Shown in pieces: positions 9,421 to 18,600 of a stretch of DNA of 64,000 nucleotides. The stretch lies in assembly GCF_020531945.1 (NCBI RefSeq), contig NZ_JAJATZ010000006.1, positions 170,185 through 234,184 of the forward strand. Reading direction: 5' to 3'. This DNA is from Loktanella gaetbuli (lineage in GTDB: Bacteria; Pseudomonadota; Alphaproteobacteria; Rhodobacterales; Rhodobacteraceae). The notes under the pieces were generated by a model. That model did no database searches. It was not told the origin of the DNA and worked only from the letters and a program-made list of their open reading frames with translations. The position numbers and the translations under genes were made by a program. Positions within the stretch are counted from its first letter, which is position 1. Each line of letters starts with the position of its first letter.

Positions 9421-10314
9421 ATGAACCTGACCCGTCGTGCCGTGCTAGCCCTGATCATGTCGACCGTCGCCCTGCCCGTCGCGGCGCAGGATCGTCCGGT
9501 CGTCGCAACCGACAACTATCCGCTGGCCTATTTCGCGGAACGTCTTGGCGGGGGGGGCGTGGACGTGCTGTTCACGGTGCCCGGCGATGTCGATCCGTCA
9601 TTCTGGCGGCCGGGAATCGCGGATATCACCGCCATTCAGGCAGCTGATGTCATTGCGCTGAACGGAGCGGGTTTTTCCACTTGGCCGACCAAGGCCTCGC
9701 TGCCGCGATCACGCACATTCGATACCACGGCGGGACTGTCGGACCGCCTGATCCAGACCGATACGGTAACGCATTCGCACGGGGACGATGGCGAACATTC
9801 GCACGAGGCGACGGCGAACTATGTCTGGCTCGATTTCGAACTGGCGCAACAGCAGGCAGCGGCCATTGCCGAGGCGATGACGCGACAGGTGCCGGACCTG
9901 GCCGATGCGATCGCTTCCAGTCGTGACGACCTGATGGCTGACTTGGCGGCGCTTGACGCACAAGGGCGTGCAATCGGCGACATGGCGGATCTGCCGCCCG
10001 TCGTCGCGTCGCATCCCCGCTATCAATATCTTGGCGCGGCCTATGGGCTGGATATCTCGGCCGTGGAATGGGATGCGAATGTGGATCCGACCGCGGATCA
10101 ATGGGCAGCACTCGAGGCGCTGGTGGCGCAGACGGGCGCACAGGTGTTCATCTGGGAAGCAGAACCGGCCCCTGGATCGCGTGCGCGGATGGCAGAGATC
10201 GGTCTGACGGATGTTGTGTTCCCACCGCTTGCCAATCGACCCGCCGAGGGCGATTTCGTGTCCGTCATGCAGGCGTCACTGACGGCACTGTCCGAGGCAT
10301 TCAAAGGGCTTTGA
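9421..10314 (+). CDS. Zinc/manganese-type ABC substrate-binding protein, divergent ZnuA-like
   Basis: The 297-aa protein has a signal peptide with twin arginines not in Tat context (MNLTRRAVLALIMSTVALPVAA) and the cluster A-I fold landmarks of ZnuA: DNYPLAYFAERLGG, VPGDVDPSFWRPGIADI, ADVIALNGAGFSTW, a His-rich loop HSHGDDGEHSHE, VWLDFELAQQQAAAIAE and VVASHPRYQYLGAAYGL. Two usual metal-ligand histidines appear replaced (PH to PS, and PHVW to NYVW), while the SHPRYQY histidine and a later acidic residue (FIWEAEP) remain. No ZnuB-type permease is present nearby; the only permease in the operon is FtsX-like. Last gene of the operon. Confidence 0.85.
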   Translation: MNLTRRAVLALIMSTVALPVAAQDRPVVATDNYPLAYFAERLGGGGVDVLFTVPGDVDPSFWRPGIADITAIQAADVIALNGAGFSTWPTKASLPRSRTFDTTAGLSDRLIQTDTVTHSHGDDGEHSHEATANYVWLDFELAQQQAAAIAEAMTRQVPDLADAIASSRDDLMADLAALDAQGRAIGDMADLPPVVASHPRYQYLGAAYGLDISAVEWDANVDPTADQWAALEALVAQTGAQVFIWEAEPAPGSRARMAEIGLTDVVFPPLANRPAEGDFVSVMQASLTALSEAFKGL

Positions 10315-10546
10315 CCTGATAGTTCGGATGGGATGGCCAATAGCGGTAATTGATCGGATCGGCAGACGATCCTCACGCACCCATGCGTGTGCTAAAGTTT
10401 TGCCTGCATGGCTTTCCTCGTCCAGTGCCGCCCGAAACGATGTTTGCCGGGCGACCAGTGGCGATCGGCTGAGCGCGCGATAATCCCCAGCTTGCTAAAA
10501 CTCTCTGCAAACTCGCATCAAGTGCAGTTCGGGCATTATATGATGA

Positions 10547-10571
10547 GAATTGGCTCCGACGGTAGGGATCG
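10547..10571. repeat. Left attachment repeat of the 27-kb element (tRNA-Asn 3' end)
   Basis: A 25-bp stretch starting GAATTGGCTCCGACGG is identical to 37791-37815. On the minus strand it reads as the T-arm/acceptor end of tRNA-Asn finishing GGAGCCA. Identity stops immediately to the right, so only the 3' tip of the tRNA is present, as expected for the distal junction of an element that integrates in a tRNA 3' end. Confidence 0.85.
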
Positions 10572-10661
10572 GAGGTAAATTTTACCCGGTTTTGTAGGTA
10601 TCTGAAAAGTAATGTTTTTTACGGTCGGTCTTGGTGCCCTGAGTGTCCTTTGTGAAACCTG

Positions 10662-10692
10662 TGTGCAACCGAAGTGCAACTCGCGTGCAACC
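10662..10692 (+). repeat. Integrase arm-type sites, left end
   Basis: Three direct copies of a T/A/CGTGCAAC(C) motif lie at 10662-10670, 10672-10680 and 10684-10692. The run TGTGCAACCGAAGTG is shared exactly with 37679-37693 at the other end of the element. Direct repeats just inside both att repeats are what tyrosine integrases use as arm-binding sites. Assignment is inferred from position and repetition. Confidence 0.65.
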
Positions 10693-10793
10693 GGTCGGTC
10701 CGGAGATGATGGCATCCTTCGGCCATCATGTCACGAGCCTCGGCCGGGACCAGAGCCGTGCAACGCTTCCCGTTTTCGGCCATCCTTGACCGA

Positions 10794-12923
10794 TCACCTG
10801 TCCATATTCAGCAGCAGCCCGAGCGCCTCAGCATCCAGCTCTCTCGCCTCCATCAGGGCGTCTGCCACCCGACTGACGAGGGCGCTGTTGGTATTGACGA
10901 GAGAGCGCGCCACCTCCTCCGCGTTGCGCAGATCCGCGGTCAGCAGATCCATCGCTTCACCAGATGAGGTCAAGCCAAGGATGGTAAGGTCGGTCAGCGC
11001 GAGAGTCCCACTCGATCGCATGCCCCAGTTATACCGCATATCGATAGCCAACCGGGTGGCCTGCGTCAGATCGGTCTCGGCACCGTTCGAGCATGACCCG
11101 AGGAGCTCCAGTTCAGCGGCGCGGCCCCCGAGCAGGACTGCCAGATGAGCTTCTGCCGCTTGGGTCGTCATGATCGACGGCGTCGGGTATTCGTACGTCC
11201 CGCCTGTCGCGGTCATCCGCAGGCGGTGCGGTGGAGGCAGGCCAAGGGCATGGCCGACGACGGCATGGCCTGCTTCGTGGATCGCGATGCGGCGCGCGTT
11301 GTCTGCCGCTTGTGGCGGGGCGGTTCGATCGACGGCAGATGTAAGGTGTTCTGGCTGCAAGGTGCTTCCTGCGCGCCGCGCGATCGCGCGGGCGTCCCGG
11401 ACAACGGCGCTGACCTGGGCACCGGATGCGCCGATCAGTCTGTCTGCGACGCTGAGGGCGTCTGCAACGACGGCATCAGGACCAAGCTCAATCTGGAGGA
11501 TGCGAAAGATGCCGGCCCGATCCGGGTTACCGAGATGGATCCGCCGGTCGAATCGCCCGGGGCGCAGGACGGCAGGATCGACGAGATCCGGATGGTTGGT
11601 CGCGCCAATCAGGACCACGCCAGGCGAATTGTTCAAAACAGAAAGGTGCTCGAGCAAGCCGTTGACGACACCTAAGATATAATCTGACGATCTTCCTGGC
11701 CTATCGCGGCGGCTGAACGAGTCCAGCTCGTCGATCATCATGACGCAAGGAGCAGTCGAAACGGCCTCTGCGACCTTGTCAGACAGCGCGCGGAGAAAGT
11801 CGCCCTGATGGCCGGCGCGTTGGCAGTCGGCATAGCTGGTCGTGATCAGCGGGATACCAGCCGACCCTGCAAGCGCCGCCGCGAGGCTGGTCTTGCCGTT
11901 GCCGGGTGGGCCAACCAAACATGCTGACGATGGCACCTGCGACCAAGAAGCGGTGCCTGACCGCCACGAGTCAAGATCGGCAAGCAAGTCCCTGCAGAAA
12001 GCAGACGCCTCGGGCGGCAGATAGAGGCGATTGAGCGTCAGAGGGCAGACGGAAGTGGTCCCCGGTGCCGGTGCAGCCAATGCCCGGAGCCGCAACAGGA
12101 TGTCGCGGGCCAGCGGGCGATGAAATGCGTGCTGGATTTGCGTCAGTGGCATTGTGGCCAAGACTGCATCATCTGGCATCAGGTCACGCAGGGCGTCATC
12201 CTCCAGCCCGCCTGCACAGGCGCGTGTCTGCCGCAGGATCGCAAGCAGCATCGCGCCCGACGCTGGCGGCAGGATCAAGGATCGCGACACGAGAGGATGG
12301 ACCTCCGACGGCAGGGCGCTGACGCTCGGCACCAGCGCGACGATGGTCTTGCCGTCCTCGATCGCCTGCGCCATCGAGTCGGCGAAATCAGTTGTCGCAC
12401 GCGCGTGGTCAGCCCGCGTCGTGCCGCGATGGCCGAGGACCACGATCTTCACGGTCGCCGGGTCAACGGTCTGCCCCGCCAGATATCCCAGCTGTCGGAT
12501 GATTGCTGGGAGGTCTCGCCAGACCTGTTTGCGTTGCGCGGGGTCAGGCACCTGCAAGCAGTTGACGGCCTGCGGTGCGAAAAGTTCCGCGAGTTGCTCC
12601 GGCGCGTCGAAGCAAGCAGCAAGGCGTGCCCCCAGCAACAGCTTGCGCAGCGGGATCTGTGGCGATCGGCGCTTGGCATCAATGCCATGCGCCAACGCGT
12701 CCGGATCGGATGCTGCATCCAAGATGGCAGCGATCTGCGAAGGCTCCAGCTCGCGGGTAGCGGATGCGGCACCATCGCTCTGGCGGCTGAACCTGGCGGG
12801 CTCATGGTCGTCCCAGTCGCCTGACGTCGTTGCAGGCAGTCCGTCGGCGGTGTCGTGGACGTGGATGCGGCTGAGCAGATCGCGCATGAGTTGGCTGGTG
12901 AAAGAATCTGGTGGTAAGGGCAT
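10794..12923 (-). CDS. Soluble FtsH-like AAA+ zinc metalloprotease
   Basis: The 709-aa protein has an unknown N-terminal region (about 1-320) without a membrane segment, then an AAA+ module with Walker A GPPGNGKT (338-345), Walker B MMIDEL (395-400) and second region of homology NHPDLVDPAVLRPGRFDRR (443-461, arginine fingers at 454/457). An M41-type peptidase domain follows, with HEAGH (549-553) and third ligand D618 in GAETDLTQAT. FtsH itself is membrane-anchored with two N-terminal helices; their absence implies a cytosolic protease with a substrate-selecting N-domain. It is the last gene of a minus-strand operon with a nuclease and two unknown proteins. All catalytic residues are intact. 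Confidence 0.9.
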   Translation of the reverse strand: MPLPPDSFTSQLMRDLLSRIHVHDTADGLPATTSGDWDDHEPARFSRQSDGAASATRELEPSQIAAILDAASDPDALAHGIDAKRRSPQIPLRKLLLGARLAACFDAPEQLAELFAPQAVNCLQVPDPAQRKQVWRDLPAIIRQLGYLAGQTVDPATVKIVVLGHRGTTRADHARATTDFADSMAQAIEDGKTIVALVPSVSALPSEVHPLVSRSLILPPASGAMLLAILRQTRACAGGLEDDALRDLMPDDAVLATMPLTQIQHAFHRPLARDILLRLRALAAPAPGTTSVCPLTLNRLYLPPEASAFCRDLLADLDSWRSGTASWSQVPSSACLVGPPGNGKTSLAAALAGSAGIPLITTSYADCQRAGHQGDFLRALSDKVAEAVSTAPCVMMIDELDSFSRRDRPGRSSDYILGVVNGLLEHLSVLNNSPGVVLIGATNHPDLVDPAVLRPGRFDRRIHLGNPDRAGIFRILQIELGPDAVVADALSVADRLIGASGAQVSAVVRDARAIARRAGSTLQPEHLTSAVDRTAPPQAADNARRIAIHEAGHAVVGHALGLPPPHRLRMTATGGTYEYPTPSIMTTQAAEAHLAVLLGGRAAELELLGSCSNGAETDLTQATRLAIDMRYNWGMRSSGTLALTDLTILGLTSSGEAMDLLTADLRNAEEVARSLVNTNSALVSRVADALMEARELDAEALGLLLNMDR

Positions 12924-12959
12924 CGAAGTGCCTCCTGTAGAGGTAGAGGGAGAAGAAGA

Positions 12960-13775
12960 TCAGGGGCGCTGTCCGGCGAACCGCGCCTCGATTTCATCGA
13001 GCATCGCCATGATCCGAGCCTCGGCGACGGGCAGATAGATCTCGGACACGGTGTTGATCGCGTCGCCGTACACCGCCTTGGGAACCTCCCAATCCGGTCG
13101 CTCGCGGCAGAGGATGCGGTGACACAGCTCCTCCTCGGCGCGGGCAAGATGCCCCGTCGGCAGGCGGATGGCACGGATGATGTCGGTCTCGACGCCCTTG
13201 GCGATGCCAAGCTGTTGCCGCAGGCGTCTCGCCGGACTCGCGCTGTACCCGAGCTTGATGACCGGCAGATGCGGGAGCTGGATACGGAACAGGTAGATTG
13301 ACGAGGCCTTGGCGGTTCTGCCCGGACTGCATCCGGCGCAGGCGCAGGCACCCCACAGCATATTTCCGACGGATACGTCTTGGAGACGCCCACAGCTGTG
13401 GCGATAGCTGCGGTAGCCGGACTTGCCGTTGGTCGCCGGCCCGACGAGATGCCAGCTGAATCGTCGGGACTGGTCAGCGTAGCGAAGCTCGCGACATGTC
13501 TCGCATCCCACAGCGTGGCCGCCAGCCGCTGCGGTTTCGATCCGCCGGGACTGCCGGCGTGCATGATGGCCGCAAGAGAGTAAAATGTGGAGATATTTCT
13601 GGGTATTACAGTCGTACCCCACAAACTTGGCACCGAGCCGGTCAATCGCTGCTATCAATCGGTTGTGGATGCAGTGCGGACATTCGGGGTTATTCCGCAT
13701 CACGACATTGACGCGCTTTGCGTGAACCTCAGTGCAGCGGCTGCATCGCAGCAAGAGGTGCTGATGGTCGATCAC
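12960..13775 (-). CDS. Zinc-ribbon repeats plus GIY-YIG/T5orf172-like nuclease domain
   Basis: The predicted 271-aa product has cysteine-rich repeats at the N-terminus (CSRC...CPHC, then LSCGHH...CETC, then HSCGR...CAGC) and a C-terminal GIY-YIG-like domain: IYLFRIQLPHLPVIKLGYSASPARRLRQQL with a downstream AEEELCHRIL helix. The GTG at 13775 is the first usable start, but it cuts off the first repeat. The frame stays open to 13943, and the upstream codons encode NKGFCAVG, which aligns with the starts of repeats two and three. The real start may be a rare ATT at 13922, coupled to the stop of the preceding gene, or the N-terminus may be damaged. It probably acts on DNA next to the protease. The gap to the protease gene is 36 bp. 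Confidence 0.8.
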   Translation of the reverse strand: MIDHQHLLLRCSRCTEVHAKRVNVVMRNNPECPHCIHNRLIAAIDRLGAKFVGYDCNTQKYLHILLSCGHHARRQSRRIETAAAGGHAVGCETCRELRYADQSRRFSWHLVGPATNGKSGYRSYRHSCGRLQDVSVGNMLWGACACAGCSPGRTAKASSIYLFRIQLPHLPVIKLGYSASPARRLRQQLGIAKGVETDIIRAIRLPTGHLARAEEELCHRILCRERPDWEVPKAVYGDAINTVSEIYLPVAEARIMAMLDEIEARFAGQRP

Positions 13776-13915
13776 ACGACCGACGGCACAGAAGCCCTTG
13801 TTACTGGCAGCAATGCGCCAATGATTGTGGATTTTGCCGTGGTGTCTTGGGAGATGGGCATCATCGGAATGGGCAAAGGGGCGGATGAAGGAGGAGAAGT
13901 CTGCGTTGGTGAATA

Positions 13916-14401
13916 CTAGAATCCTTCCGGAACAAGGGTTGGGTTAGGGTCGAGGTGCGAGGGGGTGGTGGCCGCGGTAAAGGGATCGCCTGCGTCGAAG
14001 ACCTCCGACATCACCCTCGCTGCGCGGGCAAAGTGCGCCCGGACAGATCCGGGGATCGTCGGGTCGGCCGCGGCAAAGGCAAGTCCGGCGAGATGCCAGC
14101 AGTCTTGTCTAGGATCGGTGCCGTCCGAGACCACAAGCATCAACAAATCCCGGACAGGGGAGCACCAGCGCGGGGCATCGGCCAGCACGTGGGACAGGTG
14201 GCGCAGTCGCGACCGGGCTTCTGCCCAACGCCGATCGGCCTCCTCGAAAATCCCGGACAAGGCGGGATCCCCATGGGCAACGTCGAGGAGGACGTCGAGG
14301 TGACGGGCTGCTTCGATCGTCACGACGATACCGGCAAGGGTCTTGCAGGCGTCGGCTGATGGCGCATATGGATCGGGCCATCGTTCCGGAAAAGTCATCA
14401 T
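13916..14401 (-). CDS. Hypothetical helical protein in protease-nuclease operon
   Basis: The 161-aa product (MMTFPERWPDPYAPSADACK...) is largely alpha-helical with alternating acidic and alanine/arginine-rich helices and no membrane segment or signal. I recognise no domain. AAGG lies upstream of the ATG at 14401. It lies between the 162-aa protein and the zinc-ribbon nuclease; its stop codon at 13916-13918 falls within the open frame of the nuclease. Conservation of this order elsewhere would show whether it is a structural partner. Confidence 0.75.
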   Translation of the reverse strand: MMTFPERWPDPYAPSADACKTLAGIVVTIEAARHLDVLLDVAHGDPALSGIFEEADRRWAEARSRLRHLSHVLADAPRWCSPVRDLLMLVVSDGTDPRQDCWHLAGLAFAAADPTIPGSVRAHFARAARVMSEVFDAGDPFTAATTPSHLDPNPTLVPEGF

Positions 14402-14487
14402 TGTGAAAGCCTTCAGAGAACAGTCGCGATCGAACGAAGGGAGGCGGCTGGCATCGAACGGTCTTGCCGACGCCGGCGGCTGTCGCG

Positions 14488-14976
14488 TCAGGCCCCGGAT
14501 GAGAGATCGCTGACATCGGGTTGCGAGAGCCCGGGCTGTCCGACGTAGTTGAGGTATGCAGCAACATCGGCGAGGAGTTCGACGAGGCGGGCGTCGTGTC
14601 CGGGATCCGTCTTCATCGCCTCGACGATGTCCGAGACCGTATCCGCATCGATGGTATGCTCATAAATCCCGGACAGCCGGGTCTGAAGGAGCTTCAAGAG
14701 CTGATCGTAGACCGGCCGCAGCGCCGGCGTCAGAGACGGGATCATGCTGAAGTACGTGATGCTGAACCCTGCGGTCTGCCAATCGCCGTAGGCCTGCACG
14801 TGGCGTTCCATGCGGACGTCAGAATTCGGAGCGACGTCATGCAGGTAGTCTGCGCGAAATCCTGCGAAGATGGCGTCACACGCCGCCTCCAAGGCATCGG
14901 TAGTCTGATCAGCTGTGAGGTCGGGCATCCCGTGCGCGGCGAATCCGACGATGGGGGAGCTGAGAGGTGTCGGCAT
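14488..14976 (-). CDS. Hypothetical protein, first gene of protease-nuclease operon
   Basis: The 162-aa product (MPTPLSSPIVGFAAHGMPDL...) starts at the ATG at 14976, preceded by AAGGAG at 14983-14988; a longer frame to 15093 exists but lacks a ribosome site and crosses the promoter palindrome. The sequence is soluble and mainly helical, ending in an acidic/serine tail. No family is recognised. It is divergent from a ribbon-helix-helix gene and heads the four-gene minus-strand operon. Confidence 0.75.
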   Translation of the reverse strand: MPTPLSSPIVGFAAHGMPDLTADQTTDALEAACDAIFAGFRADYLHDVAPNSDVRMERHVQAYGDWQTAGFSITYFSMIPSLTPALRPVYDQLLKLLQTRLSGIYEHTIDADTVSDIVEAMKTDPGHDARLVELLADVAAYLNYVGQPGLSQPDVSDLSSGA

Positions 14977-15040
14977 CTGGATCTCCTTGTGGTTCCTGTT
15001 CTGGCCGGTGCGAGCGTCTCGCGACAACTGCCATCCGCTA

Positions 15041-15068
15041 GCAATATGGATATCAATATCGCTATTGC
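15041..15068 (-). promoter_or_regulatory. Palindromic promoter/operator of the protease-nuclease operon
   Basis: GCAATA at 15041-15046 mirrors TATTGC at 15063-15068, with inner GATAT/ATATC elements. On the minus strand TTGCAA, a 17-nt gap and ATATTG form a plausible sigma-70 promoter inside the palindrome. The similar string GATATCGAAATC lies near 15130 before the divergent regulator. This would suit autoregulation by the ribbon-helix-helix protein. Inferred only. Confidence 0.4.
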
Positions 15069-15161
15069 AAGAGGAAATCTGGGACGAGGCCATTAAAAGT
15101 GAAGCACGTCCGTCACGGACCTGATACTGATATCGAAATCAGCAAGGAGACAGTCACCCCG

Positions 15162-15344
15162 ATGGCACCCCCAACGCGCAACACCACGGGCGTTCTCGTT
15201 CGCCTGCATGCAAAAACGCTCGATGCGATCGATGACCTGATAGTCAAGGAGGGTGATGACCCATCCCGGCCCGAGATGATCCGGAGGATCGTCAAGGCCG
15301 ATCTCAGGGCCAAGGGATACGATGTCAGGGAGTGGGTAGACTGA
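15162..15344 (+). CDS. Ribbon-helix-helix (CopG-type) regulator
   Basis: The short product (60 aa from the ATG at 15162; a GTG at 15099 would give 81 aa) contains TGVLVRLHAKTLDAIDDLIVKEG followed by RPEMIRRIVKADLRAKG, the strand-helix-helix layout of CopG/MetJ-type DNA-binding proteins. AAGGAG at 15144-15149 lies 12 nt upstream. It is divergent from the protease-nuclease operon and is the obvious candidate regulator of it. Alternatively it could be an antitoxin-like protein, but no toxin is adjacent. Confidence 0.7.
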   Translation: MAPPTRNTTGVLVRLHAKTLDAIDDLIVKEGDDPSRPEMIRRIVKADLRAKGYDVREWVD

Positions 15345-15629
15345 TCGATTGCCAAGTCCGTCAATTTGGAAGGGGTACGATTCCGCGGTCAGCGGGGCGG
15401 GAAGCAAACCTTCGCTGCTGGGGCGAAGGCACCGCGTCCGCCTCGAGGAAGCGGACATACAGTCAGGAACTCGGGCTCGGACCACTCTGGACGACAGGAT
15501 GGGCGGAGAGCGGCCATTCGCTGCAGCTTGGCCGAATGACTGGTTTAGGGACTGAACCACTCTGGCAGTATCTGACGTTCGAAACCGAACAGCTGGCGCT
15601 TAAACAGATTTGCGCCGGGTGGGCGGTCT

Positions 15630-18600
15630 CTAACGAAGCGCTTCTGGAAGACGGTAGAGCAAGCGTCGAGCGGCTGGCCATCCGGCATCGACGAAGACTT
15701 CCAAGACCTCAACCAAGGCGAGCCGACGGGCCGGATCGTCGAAGAGTTCGCGGTGGTCAGCGATCGTTCGTCCGATCATTTTCACGAATCGATCAGCGCC
15801 TAACGACTCAAATTGATAGCCGTGCAATTTACCCGCCTGCAGTAGCGCGTGGGACGTCAGGTCGAAGACCATGGTCGGATCTCCGGGCGCAAGGAAATCC
15901 AGAAGCTGAAGCATGTAGTGGATGGTCTTAGGTGTTCCGGCATCCCCGACCCGCCGAAAGGTCCTTTCGTTGTCTGCGAGGTAGCGCTTCCGGTAGTTGA
16001 ATTCTCCCAACGCGCGCGGCTCCTCGCCCTTTCGGATCTCAGGAGCGCCGACTGCAAAGAAGAATTGATCGGACATCTTATCCAGTAGCGCCGCGTCGCC
16101 GGCAGCTTCGGCACTGCGGGCGTCTGATTGGTCGGCATGATTGAGGGCGATGAATTCTTCAAGGCCGTGGCCTGATTGGTTGATAATCTCGAAAGCCAAC
16201 TCCTGGCACCGGGTACGCGTTTCCTGATCCAACCCGTTGTCATTGTCGTAACCGACGACCAAGCCTTCCCTGATCGAAAAGGCGCCATGCTGTAATTCAG
16301 CTTTAAACTTGATGCGGTCCGCCAGCCAGCGGTCAATGGTCTCGCGGGCCTCGTTTTGAGCGTGACGCGTCCAAAGGTGGAAGATCAAAGTTCCTATGCC
16401 TTCATGAAGAAGGTCTCGCCCCTCGCTCTTCTCGATATTGTCCCTTTGCATAATCTTCTGCGTAAGCGCGCCGATACGGTCGGGCTCAGCGTTGGATGCG
16501 CGTATGAGAAAGTTCACGAGTTGGACCAGAACGCGCGGGTTTGTCTCTCTTTCAGTGAGACCATCCGCCAAGTCCCAAAGAAGCGTTTTGTCGGCGTTCC
16601 ACAGAAAGCCGATTCGCCTAGATATCTCATCGCGAACGTCAGGTGATTTATCGGCGGCGAACGCACGAATTTCGTCGACGTAGCAAGCCGCAACTTCCGG
16701 TGCGCTCCGAACGATATTCATGATCGCTCCGGCGGTGTTTTCCCGCGCTCGTATCACCATGTCTTCATATTGCGTCGAGAGGCTAGCCAGAGCCGGATTC
16801 ATGGACTTGAGCAAATCCTCTATCTCGGTCCGCTGGGAGACCGTCAGCCCGCTAACCACTGCCCAGTCCCTAGTCATCTGCTCCATCGTCCAAGCAACCT
16901 TCTCCCAGCCGTGGGCGGCAACCAACGAATGCGCTGCGGCGCTCCCACTGATCAGCCGGTCGCGCAACGTCCGGACGGCGGTCAATCTCACTTCCGTATC
17001 GGGCGCCTCCTTCGAGACGATGTTTTCGCATACAGTGACGGCGGCGAGGATTGATGCGTTGGGCTCGACCGCAACATCGACCCCCTTGGCGCTCAACCAG
17101 CCGTGTTCCTCTCGCTCGATGAACCCGGGATCGTAGAAGCTATGACCCTCGTCATTGGTGACGACTTTGCCGGTCGCAATGGCTTCGTCGACGACGTCCT
17201 TCGCGGCCTGTGTTTTGAGTGCGTCCCTACCGATTGCGCTAAAAACCTTCCGCCTAAAATATAGCGCGGCATCCGTGGGCTTATTTGACGCTGGGAACGT
17301 TGCGGCCCTTACCTTCTCTTCGACCTCCTGCCTCTCGACCGATGAGCGCTGGCTATATTGGGAGGACAAGAGGTCGATGGCCGGCTTCATCGTATCGGCC
17401 GAGCGCAGCAGCTCGATCTGAGCGGCCCAAGGCCAGAGCTTTGCGCCCAGCGCACCTCCGCGCTCATTCGCAACCATCAACAGCCTATTCCAGAGCCAGC
17501 CATGCTCGTTCTCGGCGATCAGCCGATCCGCAATTGATGTGGCATCCGTGTCAGAAGCACTCTTCAGCATCTCGATGAAGCCGTCGATGACCTGCACCGG
17601 GTCGTCGGAGTGCTCGGCTTGATGCTTGGCCGCCCAGATATAACTGTAGTCCTGGATGATGCGTCCTACCTGATTGCCGATTGTCATCGTCAACGTTTCG
17701 ACGGGCTGGCTCAGTTCATGTTCATTTCGGATGTGGCTGCGGGATACCATAGTGGCCACTTCGGCGGCTGCCAAAGGATGCTTTTCGGCAAAGGCAGGGA
17801 ACGCTTCCTTTAGCGCCCATTGCGACATCTTGAAGTCCTGACGGCGGTTACTCGTGAGAGCCAAGATCTTGCTGTTGCCGAGATTGGTGGGAGCATCTTC
17901 CTCAATCGTGTGGGCAAAGACACGATCGTAAATTTGAACGACAAGATCGGTATCGTGGGCCGCAATGTCGCCCACATCGTTCGCCAGCCAATGCATGTCG
18001 TTCGCCGCATGTTCTTTCATGCGACCGGGCTCAAGAAGCCGCTCGACCAACTGCCGCGACGCAGCCGGGTCGGTACCAAACGTCTTTGCAACAAACCCGA
18101 TGGCCAGCGGCATCAACATCTCGCCGCCGCGAGCATCAAAGGCGTAGACCATAACCGCCCTTGCCGCGACGCCTACCTGTCGGCGCAGATCGGGATCGGC
18201 GACGCGGTCGATCAGATTGTGGATCAACGTCCGCAACGGCCACGCAATCTCGGCGACAAACGGCACTGCGGACTCGGCAATCGAGCACCATGGCGCTGGC
18301 GGCACACCCACTTCGTCTTCCAATCGAACGGATAGCGCACCGACAATATGCCGGAACGCACAGAACGCCGTTTCGCTCTCGGTTGGTCGCGCCATCATCC
18401 GGACGAAGCCGGCGGTATCATCAGCTTCCAAGGGCAGGTCGCAACCGACGCGGGCGGCAACACTTCGGGCGATCGGATCGGCTGCGGCATCACCCGCAAG
18501 TTTGGCAATCGCCTGCCAGAAACGATCGCGGCCCGGTCCTGAAGTCTCCCACAGATGTTGGAGCGCGAAGGATAGGGCCGGAGCGAGAAGCAAGCTCGCG

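Larger units (their letters stand above)
10315..10793. other. Non-coding junction: operon end, att repeat and arm sites
   Basis: No gene is supported here. From left to right the stretch contains a short hairpin (CACGCA and TGCGTG at 10374-10389) that could be a weak terminator of the metal operon, the left att repeat, and the arm-site cluster. The change from chromosomal to element DNA is placed at 10547-10571. Confidence 0.5.

Noticed and set aside
10547..10600. Possible complete tRNA gene at the left repeat
   Set aside because: Only the last 25 bp match the tRNA-Asn 3' end; no D-arm or anticodon arm can be formed.
10612..11148. 178-codon plus-strand frame at the left end of the element
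   Set aside because: It crosses the arm-type sites and then runs antisense to the protease C-terminus; no domain is visible.
12154..13645. Overlapping plus and minus frames across the protease N-terminus
   Set aside because: Serine/arginine-rich shadows; the protease frame has all expected motifs.
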